In this document: positions 45,646-57,900 of the stretch, piece after piece
Position numbering within the stretch: the first letter of the stretch is position 1
How the letters are laid out: each line of letters starts with the position of its first letter
NCBI GenBank assembly: GCA_032622095.1
Contig: CP136068.1
Coordinates: 111,551,546-111,615,545, forward strand
Reading direction: 5' to 3'
Source of the DNA: Siphonodentalium dalli
Lineage: Eukaryota > Mollusca > Scaphopoda > Gadilida > Siphonodentaliidae
DNA: 64,000 nucleotides
Translations under genes and position numbers: made by a program
Notes under the pieces: generated by a model
The model's input: the letters and a program-made list of their open reading frames with translations, nothing else
Database searches by the model: none
What the model was told of the DNA's origin: nothing

Positions 45646-47676
45646 AACAAGACTCGTCTAACAATTACAAAGAAATTGAATAACAACTATTACATCCGAA
45701 ATATATCATGAACATGCTCAACCCACTCGCCATTGCGTGATCACTTGCCACTAGCCAATCAAAACGACCCATTCCACTCCCTCCATCTTTGTCTTATCTT
45801 ACATTCTCCTCTTATTCTCTATACCCAAAAAAATCCCAGGACCCACGTAATACCCGAATTATCTATCTACTGTCCGGTCCCGACACTAACGTAAAATTCC
45901 ATGATGATTTATATATATTCTACAGGGCCCCTTATTGATACATGGGGAGAACGACACCCGAAAAGCCACGTGCTTACTGTCGTTCTCCCTTTCTACCAGA
46001 TATATCACATATTACCATATCCATTATATCAATTCCTTTTGTATTCCCTTGTTCAATGTATATTATGTAACTATTATATTATCAAAACGATGAATTCTAT
46101 GACGCTACTTGCTCAATCGATTATTAGAAGTCTGTCTGTTTTAACTTTATGTGTGGCCTTCTTCTCATTTCGCTCGGCTGTGAGGCCTTTATATTTTTAC
46201 ATGACTGCATGCAGGAACGCGTCGACATGGGCGGATTGGGGTGTCTCACCCCCACATATTTGTCAATTTTTTTTCAACACTGGATACTTCATGACTGGCC
46301 CAACATTTGTTGTAAATTTCAGAAAAAAGTAGGTTGAATTGTTGCGATATTTTGATATTCCAACCATGCGACATATAAAGCGCAGATCACTGTCTTGTGG
46401 TTTGCCCATCATACAATCAAATCAGGGATGAATGTTTTATGTCATTAGAAACAAATTACAGAGACAGTGTAATACTCCTGAATGGCTCAAATTCTTGTCC
46501 ACTTAGCACCAACCACAAAATCTTTAAAGCAACCCAAACTTTTATATTCAGAAGTGGACGTTTCAATCCATTATCTTAATATAATTTGGAATCATATAAG
46601 TACTGAATAAAACTTTGGCCATATACGTCCACTTAATCAAGTAGCATAGTTGCCCGATTCAATGAACTTCCGTTAGATTTGCGTTAAATATCAATCATTC
46701 CATTATTTTGAAAAACAAATTTATAAAGATAGATATATTTGAGAATGCTTGTAAACACACATCAGTGGTAACCCACTCTCTGTCCCACTCTTTCCTTCTC
46801 TTCTGCCTCAAACTGATTCATAATAAATATACTATTCTTAATGTTTTGCTTTCTTGTAATTTTCATTTCCCCTCAACCTGTTCTCTTTAACTCGGCATCT
46901 TGCCATACGCTCCTTCTACATACTATTCTGCATGCTTTTCTTTTCTGATGAGATAACTTCAGATTATAAGCGGTGACCCGCTTGTTGTTAGATCCTCTTT
47001 CAACATGCCATCGACCCGGAACCATATGTACATATCTATTGTATAATATTGCTATATGTCTATTGTTTATAGAATTCTATATCTCAATATCCTTATGTTA
47101 TACATGTATTAACATGTATCACCCTATTCTATTCTAATCTGTCATATAAATCATAATGTTCAATGTCTTGGTTCATGTATGCATGAATTAATTGAGGGTA
47201 GAACTAAATATTGTTTAAACCAATGTGCAATTAGTTGTGTTTGACCAAAAGTAAAATGTTTTCCTACTTTCGATAAAATGTTTAGACTAAAAATAGGAAT
47301 GTCGGTCTCCTTCAGTGGATTGCAATATGAAAAATTCCAACGGAGACCCCCCAGCGACGCCCTACATGAATGTCATACATCGGTCCAATACTCCAATACA
47401 GACTTTAAGTTTGCTTGCCTCAAGAAAACCTCGTGGACGCCTCAGAGAGAGAATGCCTTTCTGAACAACCTTAATCGCCCAGTGGAAATCAGTACACGGG
47501 CACATGGTCATGTTCTTTTCAACAACAAAATGTCAGTTTGCATAATACCTGATATTTTAAATTTTGTTTAAATCCAGACAATCCTTTTCCATCAACGAAT
47601 TTCTGTGAAATCTATTATAGTTTTCGTTTCCCACTGACTATGGAATGTCAGTTTTGCAGAAGAAAACTTGAAGACG
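45646..47676. other. Intergenic, possibly retroelement 3' remnants; no gene recognised
   Basis: AT-rich with a weak pentanucleotide-like tail CCTATTCTATTCTA near 47124. The frame at 47278-47571 (97 codons) is moderately GC-rich but has no identified domain or splice sites. It could be an exon missed by me; confidence in that is low. Confidence 0.35.
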
Positions 47677-48299
47677 TTAAAGGGGTACTGTATCCCAATT
47701 TCAATAAATTCCCAGTGACAATAGCGATCTAATATGAATATTATATTATAAAATAACTAATTTGAGTCGACGATGTCTACTGAAAACGTTCCGGTTAACA
47801 GGCTATCGTAAAAGTAAAATTGAATTAATTAATATAAATTCATTTATGGCTGGAGTCATAAAATGGAGAATTATGCCATTACGAGTTACCGTTCTTGAAA
47901 TCGCATATGTTGCGTGTCTTTTATCGACGGCCATTCGCGAACATTATTGAGAAGGCCCGTTATAACCGATTCGGGAAAAAAGGAGAAAGAAACAAGAGTC
48001 ATAAAGCGTCAAGTATTTTATAGGGAGTGAGATTGTTCGATGGAAGAGATTGAATGCATCAATCGAAGCTGTGAGCAATGAACTTCCGGTTTTTACTGCG
48101 ACCTGCGTCTTCTCCGGTGAAGGTCAAAAACATGGCGCGTAGTTTGAAATCGTAATATTTTTGTTTCCAAGATCAATATTTTCTTCGCTAAATTAGGTTT
48201 ATACGAAACTCATATAACACGAACACAATCTAACTTGAAAGTTATTTCAATGGGAGTAAATAAAAAAATCGCCTAGCTTAGTGTACAGTACCCCTTTAA
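47677..48299 (+). mobile_element. TTAA element, family B (AGGGGTACTGTA ends)
   Basis: TTAA at 47677-47680 and 48296-48299 enclose AGGGGTACTGTA and TACAGTACCCCT, a perfect 12-bp inverted pair. The interior, about 615 bp, has no long frame. GATGT.TACTGAAAACGTTC with GTTAACAGGC is also seen, diverged, in the copy at 51451-51949. TTAA target plus an AGGG start suits Kolobok-type or piggyBac-type mobilisation (inference). Confidence 0.88.
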
Positions 48300-48759
48300 A
48301 GTACAATTTCATGTTATAACTTGTTCACTTATTATATATATAGCTACATGTGTATCAATATCACATCGAATAACTACAATTTCCATAAACAATCGAGGCA
48401 CAGACTACAAATTATCGAAATATACTTTGTTACAAAGTTGGAAATAACATAACGATACAACAACACAAACAAACCCCTTTATGTTATAGTATATATAGGA
48501 TGTACGAGTTTGAATTAAAGTTGAACAGTTGACAGAAATCCTGAACACATAAATGTCTTTCCGGGACAAGGAGCTCGCTGACTCGTTCCGGTATGTTGAT
48601 GTTATGTTTGATGTTACAACAAAACATAACAAACCAACAAACAGAAAAACCAAACAAACTAACGAAACAAGAAACACAATCACAAAACATGATACAATTG
48701 TCTGCGCTAGCAAAGCGCACGTGAACGAAGTTTATACCTTTATATTTCTTGTTTTGCAG

Positions 48760-49523
48760 CTCCAGCGTACCGAACCATGAAGCGACGTGAACCCGATCGA
48801 CCCACATCAAACGTGGGACCACCGGGGGACCCGGTAGCCTCCGCACAAGATTTGAGAAAAGAAGAAGCCGAACTAAGAAATTACACGAGAAATCTCGGAC
48901 GTGTCGGCAATGTTCTCAGTCTCATCGGACAGATTCCAGAAAACAAAGGCAAGGACGTCGTTGCTAAGAAACCAAATGTGAAACCGCCAGGCAAACAGGA
49001 ACAGATGTACGTGAATGAACAGCCACAGCTGCCTGCACGCCCGCCACCGAAAATTGATTCACCTCAGTCGGATAAGAAAAACAAGAAGGATAAAAAGAAT
49101 AAAAAAGAAGACAAGAAAGTTGAAAAGAAAAAGGATAAGACGAAAGAAAGTATTGCGAGTTATGACGCTTTAAATCGTGATTCAGCTGAACCTATTTATG
49201 AGGAATTCCAAGCGGATACATCATACTGTTATGTAGATGCCACGTCACTAGGTAGCCATGACAGCGGTTCCGGTGAATACCTTGAACCTGTTAAACAGCG
49301 TGACGTCACGACGACGTTGGACACAATGTCCGTAGATGATGTTTGTGACGTTCTAAAGCGATTAGATCTGGGTCAACATAAAAAGAAATTCAAAAAGGAT
49401 AAAGTGAGCGGTCTTCTGCTAAAACGATTTGACGAAAAAGTGCTCATTGACGACTTTAGTTTTCGGAGAGTGGAAGCTATAAAGCTGATGGCTTACATAG
49501 AGACTGGTCATATACCAAAATAA
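48760..49523 (+). CDS. Terminal exon of second GAREM-like adaptor with SAM domain
   Basis: The acceptor TTGTTTTGCAG ends at 48759. The exon begins with two bases of a split codon, the same entry phase as the exons at 7890 and 15671, and the frame runs to TAA at 49521-49523, about 253 residues. Order: basic start, an LRKEEAELRNYTRNLGRVGN helix, proline-rich QLPARPPPKID (about 49026-49060, SH3-type), a Lys-rich run (49072-49150), Tyr motifs SYDAL, EPIYEEF, CYVDA and GEYLEP, then a SAM domain (about 49320-49510: MSVDDVCDVLKRLDLGQHKK ... RRVEAIKLMAYIETG) and the tail HIPK. An internal ATG at 48777 is not needed as a start because the frame is open through the acceptor. It is paralogous to the exon at 16390-16992. 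Confidence 0.82.
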
Positions 49524-50740
49524 CCCGGACTCAACAAGGTTGTGTTTTATCACTAATGTTTTCGCAGTATTTAAAAAAAACCTAACGATTCTAAAGAGAA
49601 CAAGGGACGGTAGATCAACAATTTGACATGTTTATATGTGTGACTGATATTTCCCTCTAAAATAGATGTCACACATCGTCGTTTTAAAATATAGATTTGT
49701 CTACAGTTTTGACTTTCACAATCTCCATCATGAAACAATATGTAATTGTTTGTATCCAGATACTTCGTTTAGCTTCATTTTGCTGTCGGTGATCATATGT
49801 GCCGTTATGTCATAACCACAATACAGGGTAAATGCATTATTTGACATACATCCCTATTTATTCTCGTTTCATCCTCCATAAACATTCAGACCCTCTTGAA
49901 AACAACAACGTTTTAGCCATATATGCGGCCGTGTATTCCAATAGGAGACTGCCAGCCTGAGAGGTGTAAATTCGAATGGTAGGTGTGAGTGTACCATACA
50001 AATGTAGGTATACACAGATGATCTACAACAAGTCCCCAGTTTATAGCGGAATTTATAAAACGAGTCCAGTAAATTAGATCTGGACCGAACTCGACCAGTT
50101 TTGTAAATTCCACTATCAACTTGGGACGAGTTGTAGATTCTATTTATTACTTGATCCAAAACCTAAATAAAATCTTAAATCAACAAATGACACGTGAAAC
50201 TAACAAAGACATCTATAAGGCCTATGATGACGTTTCACGGAAATATGCGTTGTTTGCCCGAGTAAAAAATAGTCTCAGAAAATAATGACTCTTTGACGTA
50301 TTAGATGCCGTATATTTAATGAAATAACATTTCAAACTCTTCATTCATTAGATTTTGTTTCAAACAAAATATTGGAAGACATTGCATTTTGAGACGAATC
50401 GTACGGAATGTAAACAGACGACAAACCGGAAGTCGAAGGTCACCTGGAACTATTTCCTGTTATGAAATGAACGTTTAATATCACAATTGATAGAATGGGT
50501 TTATTGGATGGAATAAGGGTAGGATCATGTAATAAATGTGTATATGTAATGTTCACACAGCTAGATGCAGAATGATGAAGTTGAACGGACATGGATCAGT
50601 TAAGGTTAAGATGCAGCTGTTTGTAATAACCCAGGCAAACGGTTGCAAGACATATTGAATTTCACATATCATCATTTTCATTGTATACATCCCATATCAT
50701 GACGGAAGTTTAGCTGGTGCAGTATTACAGATCATGTGCA
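49524..50740. other. 3' flank of the second SAM-domain gene
   Basis: AT-rich and without recognised coding sequence. An AATAAA at 50166-50171, about 640 bp after the stop, could be the polyadenylation signal. Confidence 0.4.
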
Positions 50741-50764
50741 GTGCATTCTCTTATATATGGGAGT
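50738..50764 (+). repeat. Fragment of foldback arm, family A type
   Basis: GTGCATTCTCTTATATATGG matches the start of the family A palindrome. It ends where repeat R3 copy 2 begins. Confidence 0.6.
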
Positions 50765-51100
50765 CACCCATCAAAGTTCAGAGTTATCATATGTCGATTT
50801 TTTTAATCTGTCAATTTCACCACCTGGAATATTTGGCGGCCTAGCAAATATTCGACGAGCCGACCGAAATACTCTCGATATCAAATTGCTTTAAACAAAA
50901 TTATGATATATAACACGTTTTGGAAAAATTTATACAATGGTTAGCATTACTTTTTGGTAATTAATCGATTCTGATAACTAAAGCGTCTTTTGAAGAAATT
51001 TTGTTGTTGTAGTTGGAATCGGATGATACGGGGAACCATCGAATCGGATTGTGTACCTTAACGTAATGTTCGTTTTAGTATAATCCCCGGAACCGAACCA
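50764..51100 (+). repeat. Dispersed repeat R3 (copy 2)
   Basis: Diverged copy of 41805-42270, sharing ATCGATTCTGATAACTAAAG and GATTGTGTACCTTAA in the same order. Confidence 0.65.
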
Positions 51101-51450
51101 CGATGTGATAAAAGCGAGTAATTTCAAGCTTAAACGCCTTCAAGTTATTATATATCACGTGATCCAATTATCACCAATTTATAAATATGTTATGAATATA
51201 CAGTCTAGAGCTATATGCATATATGTTTAAAGACTGAATAAAACATAGAAGATGAAGGGGCAGCCACTTATTAATGTGTTACACTGAGGCACCTTATTTC
51301 ATGTTACGAATCTCTACTCTGGCTACGCCCGTAGAGATCACTATTCCACCAGTTCAGAACATGCATGGGAACATTTTGATAGCTGGACCTGGAACTATAT
51401 AACATTGAACAAATTACACAGGATTATATTTCTTAGTTAACACCCTTTCC

Positions 51451-51949
51451 TTAAGGGGGTACTGTACGAAATTTTCAATAAATAACAACGATATAATATC
51501 AATAATATATAGAAAAACAAGCAATTTGAGTCGAAGATGTTTTATGTAAACGTTCATGTTAATAGGTGATCTTCAAATTAAAGTTACGAAATTTCGTGTA
51601 CAATTAGACGTAATCAAATTAAATGACGGATAGTGGATTGGGCGACGCATGCTCCAGTGGCACACGCGATCTTGTAAAAAAAAGTATGTTGATAAGGGGC
51701 GTAAAGTTCCGTAAACTCAAGCCACCCACTGACAAGTGACTATACAATAACTTAAATGAGTAAATGTGACTGTACTGTACAAAATTACTCGACAGTGATA
51801 TTTTGTATTTTCGTATTCCGGCTAATCTGCCATCCGTAGCATTACTTCGTACTCAACAGACTTTCAAATAATCGAAATATGGTTACCTTATTCAACGACT
51901 CAGAGACTATAGAAACCAACAACAACATTGGAGTACAGTATCCCTTTAA
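51451..51949 (+). mobile_element. TTAA element, family B
   Basis: TTAA at 51451-51454 and 51946-51949 enclose GGGGGTACTGTACG and AGTACAGTATCCCT, slightly diverged family B ends. Internal similarity to 47677-48299 is visible at 51530-51620. No open frame. Confidence 0.8.
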
Positions 51950-52037
51950 TAATGTATTTCACAGTATATAATTATGTCAATATCCCATATGTCATGCTAT
52001 CTCGAGTTGGAACCTTCGTCTACTGTGGAATACATTA

Positions 52038-52392
52038 TTAAAGGGGTACTGTGCATGCACTAAATCTGACCATTTATGGGACCATCTCCTTTTATACTCA
52101 ACAGAATATATGTAACAAAGGAAAGAATTTGAGCCATAGATTAGTGCAAAACACTTTTGTGCTCTATCAATGATGCAAACAACATGGTAATTATAATAAA
52201 ATGAATTTATGACTCCAGTCATAAATTCATTTTCATTATAATTACCATGTTGTTTGTATTGTTCATATGGCAAATGAGTGTATTTTGCACTAATCCATGG
52301 CTCAAATTCATTCATTTGTTACATATATTCTGTTGAGTATAAAAGGAGATGGTTCCAAATAAGGCCGGATTTAGTGTACGGTACACCTGTAA
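52038..52392 (+). mobile_element. Family B-ended foldback element with giant palindrome
   Basis: It starts TTAA-AGGGGTACTGT (52038) and ends with a diverged GGTACACCT-GTAA (about 52392). Nearly the whole interior is a palindrome centred at about 52211: GGTAATTATAATAAAATGAA and ATGACT on the left are matched by AGTCATAAATTCATTTTCAT and ATTATAATTACC on the right. Arms are about 145 bp. The flanks TAATAATGTATTTCACAGTA (51947) and TACTGTGGAATACATTATTA (52021) are themselves inverted. Confidence 0.82.
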
Positions 52393-52694
52393 GGAACGTT
52401 GTAACGTACGCGTATTAACTAAGAAATATATTACGTGCGTTGTTATTTGCTCAATGTTATAAATTTCCCCTCAAAACGTAAAAAAAGAAACTCCGGCTTT
52501 GAAGTGGAGGGGTATGATCTCTACAGGCGAAGCCAGAGTAGAACCTCGTGACATGATCTATTTCGCACTTCAGACTAAATGAAGGCTGTCACATCAATGT
52601 TCACGGAGAGCGGAGTACCCTTCAATCATAATGGGAAATAACATCGTAAACTAGATAATAAATATATTTTGATTGTTCAAGGTTAAACCATATG

Positions 52695-53045
52695 TGACCC
52701 GCCATATCAAATCCAGTCGTAAGTCGGGATTTTTTTACCCTGTGCCAATGCATTCTCTTATATATGCGAGTCGACCATAAAAAACATCCATTACCCTGCA
52801 GGGAGCCACACACATATATAGAAGCATATAGAAGAGTGTCGTCTGCTCATGTTTGTCTGGGGCTCTGTATGGGTGAAATTATAAAATTGTTAAAGAATAC
52901 AAGAAAAAATTGTTAAAATTGTAAAAAATTGTTAGGCCAATGCATTCTCTTATATATGCGAGGCGACCTATGGTCGACTCGCATATATAAGAGAATGCAT
53001 TGGCACAGGGTAAAAAAAATCCCGACTTACGACTGGATTTGATAT
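52695..53045 (+). mobile_element. Foldback element, family A-type palindrome with distinct outer TIR
   Basis: The outer arms ATCAAATCCAGTCGTAAGTC / GACTTACGACTGGATTTGAT (52706 and 53018) continue through GGGATTTTTTTACCCTGTGC into the shared hairpin. The right palindrome (52936-53008) is complete. The left one is broken after GTCGACCATA at about 52779 by unrelated sequence. AT-rich spacer between. Confidence 0.8.
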
Positions 53046-53199
53046 TTTTAGAATTATTAGATAAAGTTATGCCGCATGATGCGCTCCGAACGAACTCGAG
53101 CCGTAAACTGTCCAAAAATGATTGTATGTATATTATACTAGCAGGTTAGCCCGCCACTGGCGGCATTCGTCCCATGGCTTTGTTTCAGAAACATGACAT

Positions 53200-53350
53200 T
53201 TTTGTAATTATTTTGTTTTTATTTATTTTTGTTTTTTATTTTTTTGAATATGAATTTAATGTTTTTTAAATTTAATATATTTTGTTTCTGAATTGTTTTT
53301 TAATTTTTAATTTTTTTTAATTTTAAATTGTTTTAATTAATTTTTTTGTT
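53200..53350 (+). repeat. T-rich low-complexity tract
   Basis: About 150 bp of TTTTT/AATTTTT-rich sequence. No feature beyond low complexity. Confidence 0.8.
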
Positions 53351-53715
53351 TCTGGCTGAAAAATTTACCCGTAGAAATCCCCCCTTCCTAGGAACGACAG
53401 ACAACGCATTCTTTGTTTCGTGAAATCTCTCTACGATAACATTGCATTGAATTTAAAACAAACGCTTCCCGTCGGGAAATCTGTCTTCGGGTCGTTGTTG
53501 TTGGCATCACGGCTCCCCGAAAACTCTCACATTGCCGAAAACGTGTATTTAGTAATATCGTTGTTGTTGATATTTACGGCTTGGGGGCTATTTTCTTATT
53601 TAGCAAGTTTGAGCTCAATCGGTTAGAGTCTAATATGATCGTACGTGACACGTAATGGAGCAACCACCAAGTTGATCATTAAGTTCAATGTTACAATAAT
53701 TAACGGATGTTCCGT

Positions 53716-54255
53716 ACAGGGTACTTCATGTGCTACACCACTCGGAGAAATGTCTGTGTCGTCACACAAATACCATGCTAGAACTTGGATTGATATATTC
53801 GTAATCGTATAGTCACCAATAGCCGGGTTACCACAGTAGTAACGGACATTGCCCATATAGTGAACTATTCAAACCCAGCATTAAAATCATGGTTATGATC
53901 AGTCCAAACATATGAGTAAAGTTCGAACATAAGATAATAATAGCTGAGAACCTGGTGTGAATTGAACTGTGGTGGGGCCTCAAGCATATCTACCCCTGCA
54001 CGTCAGAACAAAATTATGCCATGAACTGGCATAATTAGCTTGAGGATGGAAGTGAACCATCATCCCACAGTGAAATCAACCAGGCCTGTTGGGTTTGAAT
54101 AGTTCACTAGATGGGCAATGTCATGTACTACGGTAGTAACACAGCTATTGGTGACTATATACGATTACGAATATATCAATTCAAGTTATAACATGGTATT
54201 TTAGTGTGATGACACAGACATATATCCGAGTGGTGTAGCACATGTAGTACCCTGT
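53716..54255 (+). mobile_element. 540-bp inverted-repeat element with 165-bp arms
   Basis: Left arm 53716-53880 (ACAGGGTACT, TGCTACACCACTCGG, TCGTAATCGTATAGTCACCA, GTGAACTATTCAAACCC) is matched in reverse complement by 54087-54255. The loop 53938-54045 is a repeat (GAACCTGGTGTGAATTGAAC, CCTCAAGCATATCTACCCC) that also occurs, reversed, at 23745-23850. Confidence 0.85.
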
Positions 54256-54334
54256 ATGCATATATACATATATATATCACAGCAGAAGTTTCCTTAGAAT
54301 TAATGGATGGAAATGGAATGCCTTTAATATTTGT

Positions 54335-54760
54335 ATTATTTGAGTCGGACATAGATTACCTTAGCTGCAGGCAATCAATGCAATATACATGTATGTAAAC
54401 TATGTAGAAAAAGAAATTATTGAATGAAGTGTAGTGAATATGATGCGTCACTTTAATATTTGAGTCGGACATAGCTTACCTTACCTGAAGGCAATCAATG
54501 CAATAAGTGATGTAGAAACAGAAATTATTGAATGAAGTGTAATGAATATGAAGCGTCATTTTAATGCAATATCGATTGGGTGGAAGAGAAATGTCACTTT
54601 AATAGTTAACGATGATATACATATAGAATTATAGATTATCCCCATTGATGACGATCAATGCAATGAACAGTGTAGAAATGGAGAAAATGTTGCCTGAATG
54701 AATTAATGCGTGAACATAAAGTCTCACTTTAATGAAATATTGAGATGATGGAATCAACGA
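54335..54760 (+). repeat. Tandem repeat of about 130 bp, three to four diverged units
   Basis: TTTGAGTCGGACATAG.TTAC, GGCAATCAATGCAAT, GAAATTATTGAATGAAGTGT and CGTCA.TTTAAT recur at about 54338, 54461 and, weaker, 54590 and 54700. Confidence 0.75.
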
Positions 54761-54959
54761 TGAATTTGCAATTTCTTTAATGATGAAATTGGTTTACATA
54801 TACCGGTACATGTATATGCAGCTGAAAATGTGAATTGACTGAAATGTAATTATGAAAGTGTCAATGGCACTGTACTGACTGTAGCTAACATGGAAAGGGA
54901 ATAATTTCATGTGTTACAGTTAATGGAGCGATTAGGAATGTGGAAAGTTGAAAGGCCTA

Positions 54960-57900
54960 GTTATGCAAAGATTAAAATCAAAGATGGCCGCGACAGCCAT
55001 GTTTTTGGCAAATGACCCAAAAAAGAGTAAATTCTAAAATGGCCAATGGCAGCCATGTTTTTTTCCGAATTACCCCAAAATGACCTGTTCCCATCTACAG
55101 CCTTTACAAATCTCATAATGATCTGATCAAAGGTACGACCTGTAGCCTGTGCCAATGGATTTAGTCATGCAAAGAGTAAAATCCAAGATGGCTGCTGGCG
55201 GCCATGTTTTTCGGCTGAACGACCCCAAAATAACTCGTTTCCCATCTACATGTCATTGTTAACATCCATGACAAATTTCATGAAGTTACGACCAAAGCTA
55301 CGACCTGTAGCCCGCACCAAAGGATTTAGTCATGCAAAGAGTAAAATCCAATATGGCTGCTGGCGGACATGTTTTTTAGCCAAACGACCCCAAAAACACT
55401 CGTTCCCATCTACATGTTAATATTAACATCCATGATAAATATCATGATGATCAGACGAACAGTACGACCTGTAGCCCGTGCCAATGGATTGAATTTTGAA
55501 ATCCAAGATGGCCGCCAGTGGCCATGTTTTTTGGTCGTATGACCCCAAAATGACTCGTTCCCATCTACATGTCAATATCAACATTCATAACAAATTTCAT
55601 GAAGTTCTGACCAAAGGTACGACCTGTAGCCCGCGCCAAAGAATTTAGTTATGCAAAGATTAAAATCCAAGATGGCTGCTGGCGGCCATGTGTTTTGGCT
55701 GAACGAACCCAAAATCACTCGTTCCCATCTACATGTCAATATTAACATCCATGACAAATTTCATGATGATCAGACGAACAGCACGACCTGTAGCCCGCGC
55801 CATTGGATTGAATTTTGAAATCCAAGATGGCCGCCAGCAGCCATGTTTTTTGGCCAGATGATCCCAAAATGACTCGTTCCCATCTACATGTCAATATCAA
55901 CATTCATGACAAATTTAATAAAGATCAGACCAAAGGTACGACCTGTAGCCCGCGCCAAAGGATTTAGTCATGCAAAGAGTAAAATCCAAGATGGCTGCTG
56001 GTGGCCATGTTTTTTGGCCGAACGACCCCAAAATCACTCGTTCCCATCTACATGTCAATATTAACATCCATGACAAATTTCATGATGATCAGACGAACAG
56101 CACGACCTGTAGCCTGCGCCAATGGATTGAATTTTGAAATCAAAGATGGCCAGCAGCGGCCATTCGTTCCCATCTACATGTCAAGGTCAACATTCATGAC
56201 AAATTTCATAAAGATCAGACCAAAGGTACGACCTGTAGCCCGCGCCAAAGGAAATTGTTGAGGGACACACGCACACACGGATGACGGACGCCAAACCATG
56301 GCAATAGCTCAAACTTACAAAGTAAGTTGAGCTAATAATGATCCGACAAAAGATACGACCTATAGCCCGTGCTAATGGATTGAATTTTGAAATCCAAGAT
56401 GACCGCTGACGGCCATGTTTTTTGGTCAAACGACCCCAAAATGACTCGTTCCCATCTACATTGTACATGTCAATAGCCATGACAAATATCATAATGATCT
56501 GACCAAATGTACGACCTAGAGCCTGTGCCGAAGGATTTAGTCATGAAAAGAGTAAAATCCAAGATGCTCATGACGGCCATGTTTTTTGGTCGAACTACCC
56601 CAAAATGACTCATTCCCATCAGCCTGTCATTATTAACATCCATGACAAATTTCATGATAATCAGACGAACAGTACGACATGGAAGACCGCGCCAATCGAT
56701 TTAATTTTGAAATCAAAGATGGCTGCCAGTGGCCATGTTTTTTGGCCAAATTACCCCAAAATGACTCATTCCCATCTACATGTGAATATCAACATTCATG
56801 ACAAATTTCATAATAATCTGACCAAAGTTAGGACCTGTAGCCTGTGCCAAAGGATTTAGTCATGCAAAGAGTAAAATCCAAGATGGCTGCTGGCGGCCAT
56901 GTCTTTTGACCGAATGACCCCAAAAGGACTCGTTCCCATTTACATGTCATGGTCAATAGCCATGACAAATTTCATGAAGATCCGACCAAAGCTACGACCT
57001 GTAGCCCGCGCCCAAGTATTTAATCATGCAAAGATTAAAATCCAAGATGCTCATGACGGCCATGTTTTTTGGCCAAACTACCCCAAAATGACTCGTTCCC
57101 ATCTGCCTGTCATTATTAACATCCATGACAAATTTCATGATAATCAGACGAACAGTACGACATGGAAGACCGCGCCAATCGATTTAATTTTGAAATCAAA
57201 GATGGCTGCCAGTGGCCATGTTTTTTGGCCAAATTACCCCAAAATGACTCATTCCCATCTACATGTGAATATCAACATTCATGACAAATTTCATAATAAT
57301 CTGACCAAAGTTAGGACCTGTAGCCTGTGCCAAAGGATTTAGTCATGCAAAGAGTAAAATCCAAGATGGCTGCTGGCGGCCATGTCTTTTGACCGAATGA
57401 CCCCAAAAGGACTCGTTCCCATTTACATGTCAAGGTCAATAGCCATGACAAATTTCATGAAGATCCGACCAAAGCTACGACCTGTAGCCCGCGCCCAAGT
57501 ATTTAATCATGCAAAGATTAAAATCCAAGATGCTCATGAGTCATGACGGCCATGTTTTTTGGCCAAACTACCCCAAAATGACTCGTTCCCATCTGCCTGT
57601 CATTATTAACATCCATGACAAATTTCATGATAATCAGACGAACAGTACGACCTGTAGACCGCGCCAATCTATTTAATTTTGAAATCAAAGATGGCTGCCA
57701 GCGGCCATGTTTTTTAGCCAAATGACCCCAAAATGACTCATTCCCCATCTACATGTCAATGTCAACATTCATGACAAATTTCATAATGATCTGACCAAAG
57801 TAAGGACCTGTAGCCTGTGCCAAAGGATTTAGTCATGCAAAGAGTAAAATCCAAGATGGCTGCTGGCGGCCATGTCTTTTGGCCGAATGACCCCAAAAGG

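Noticed and set aside
48405-48846. Minus-strand Val/Phe/Cys-rich frames opposite the SAM exon start
   Set aside because: Overlapping frames on the strand opposite a supported exon, AT-driven hydrophobic composition, no domain.
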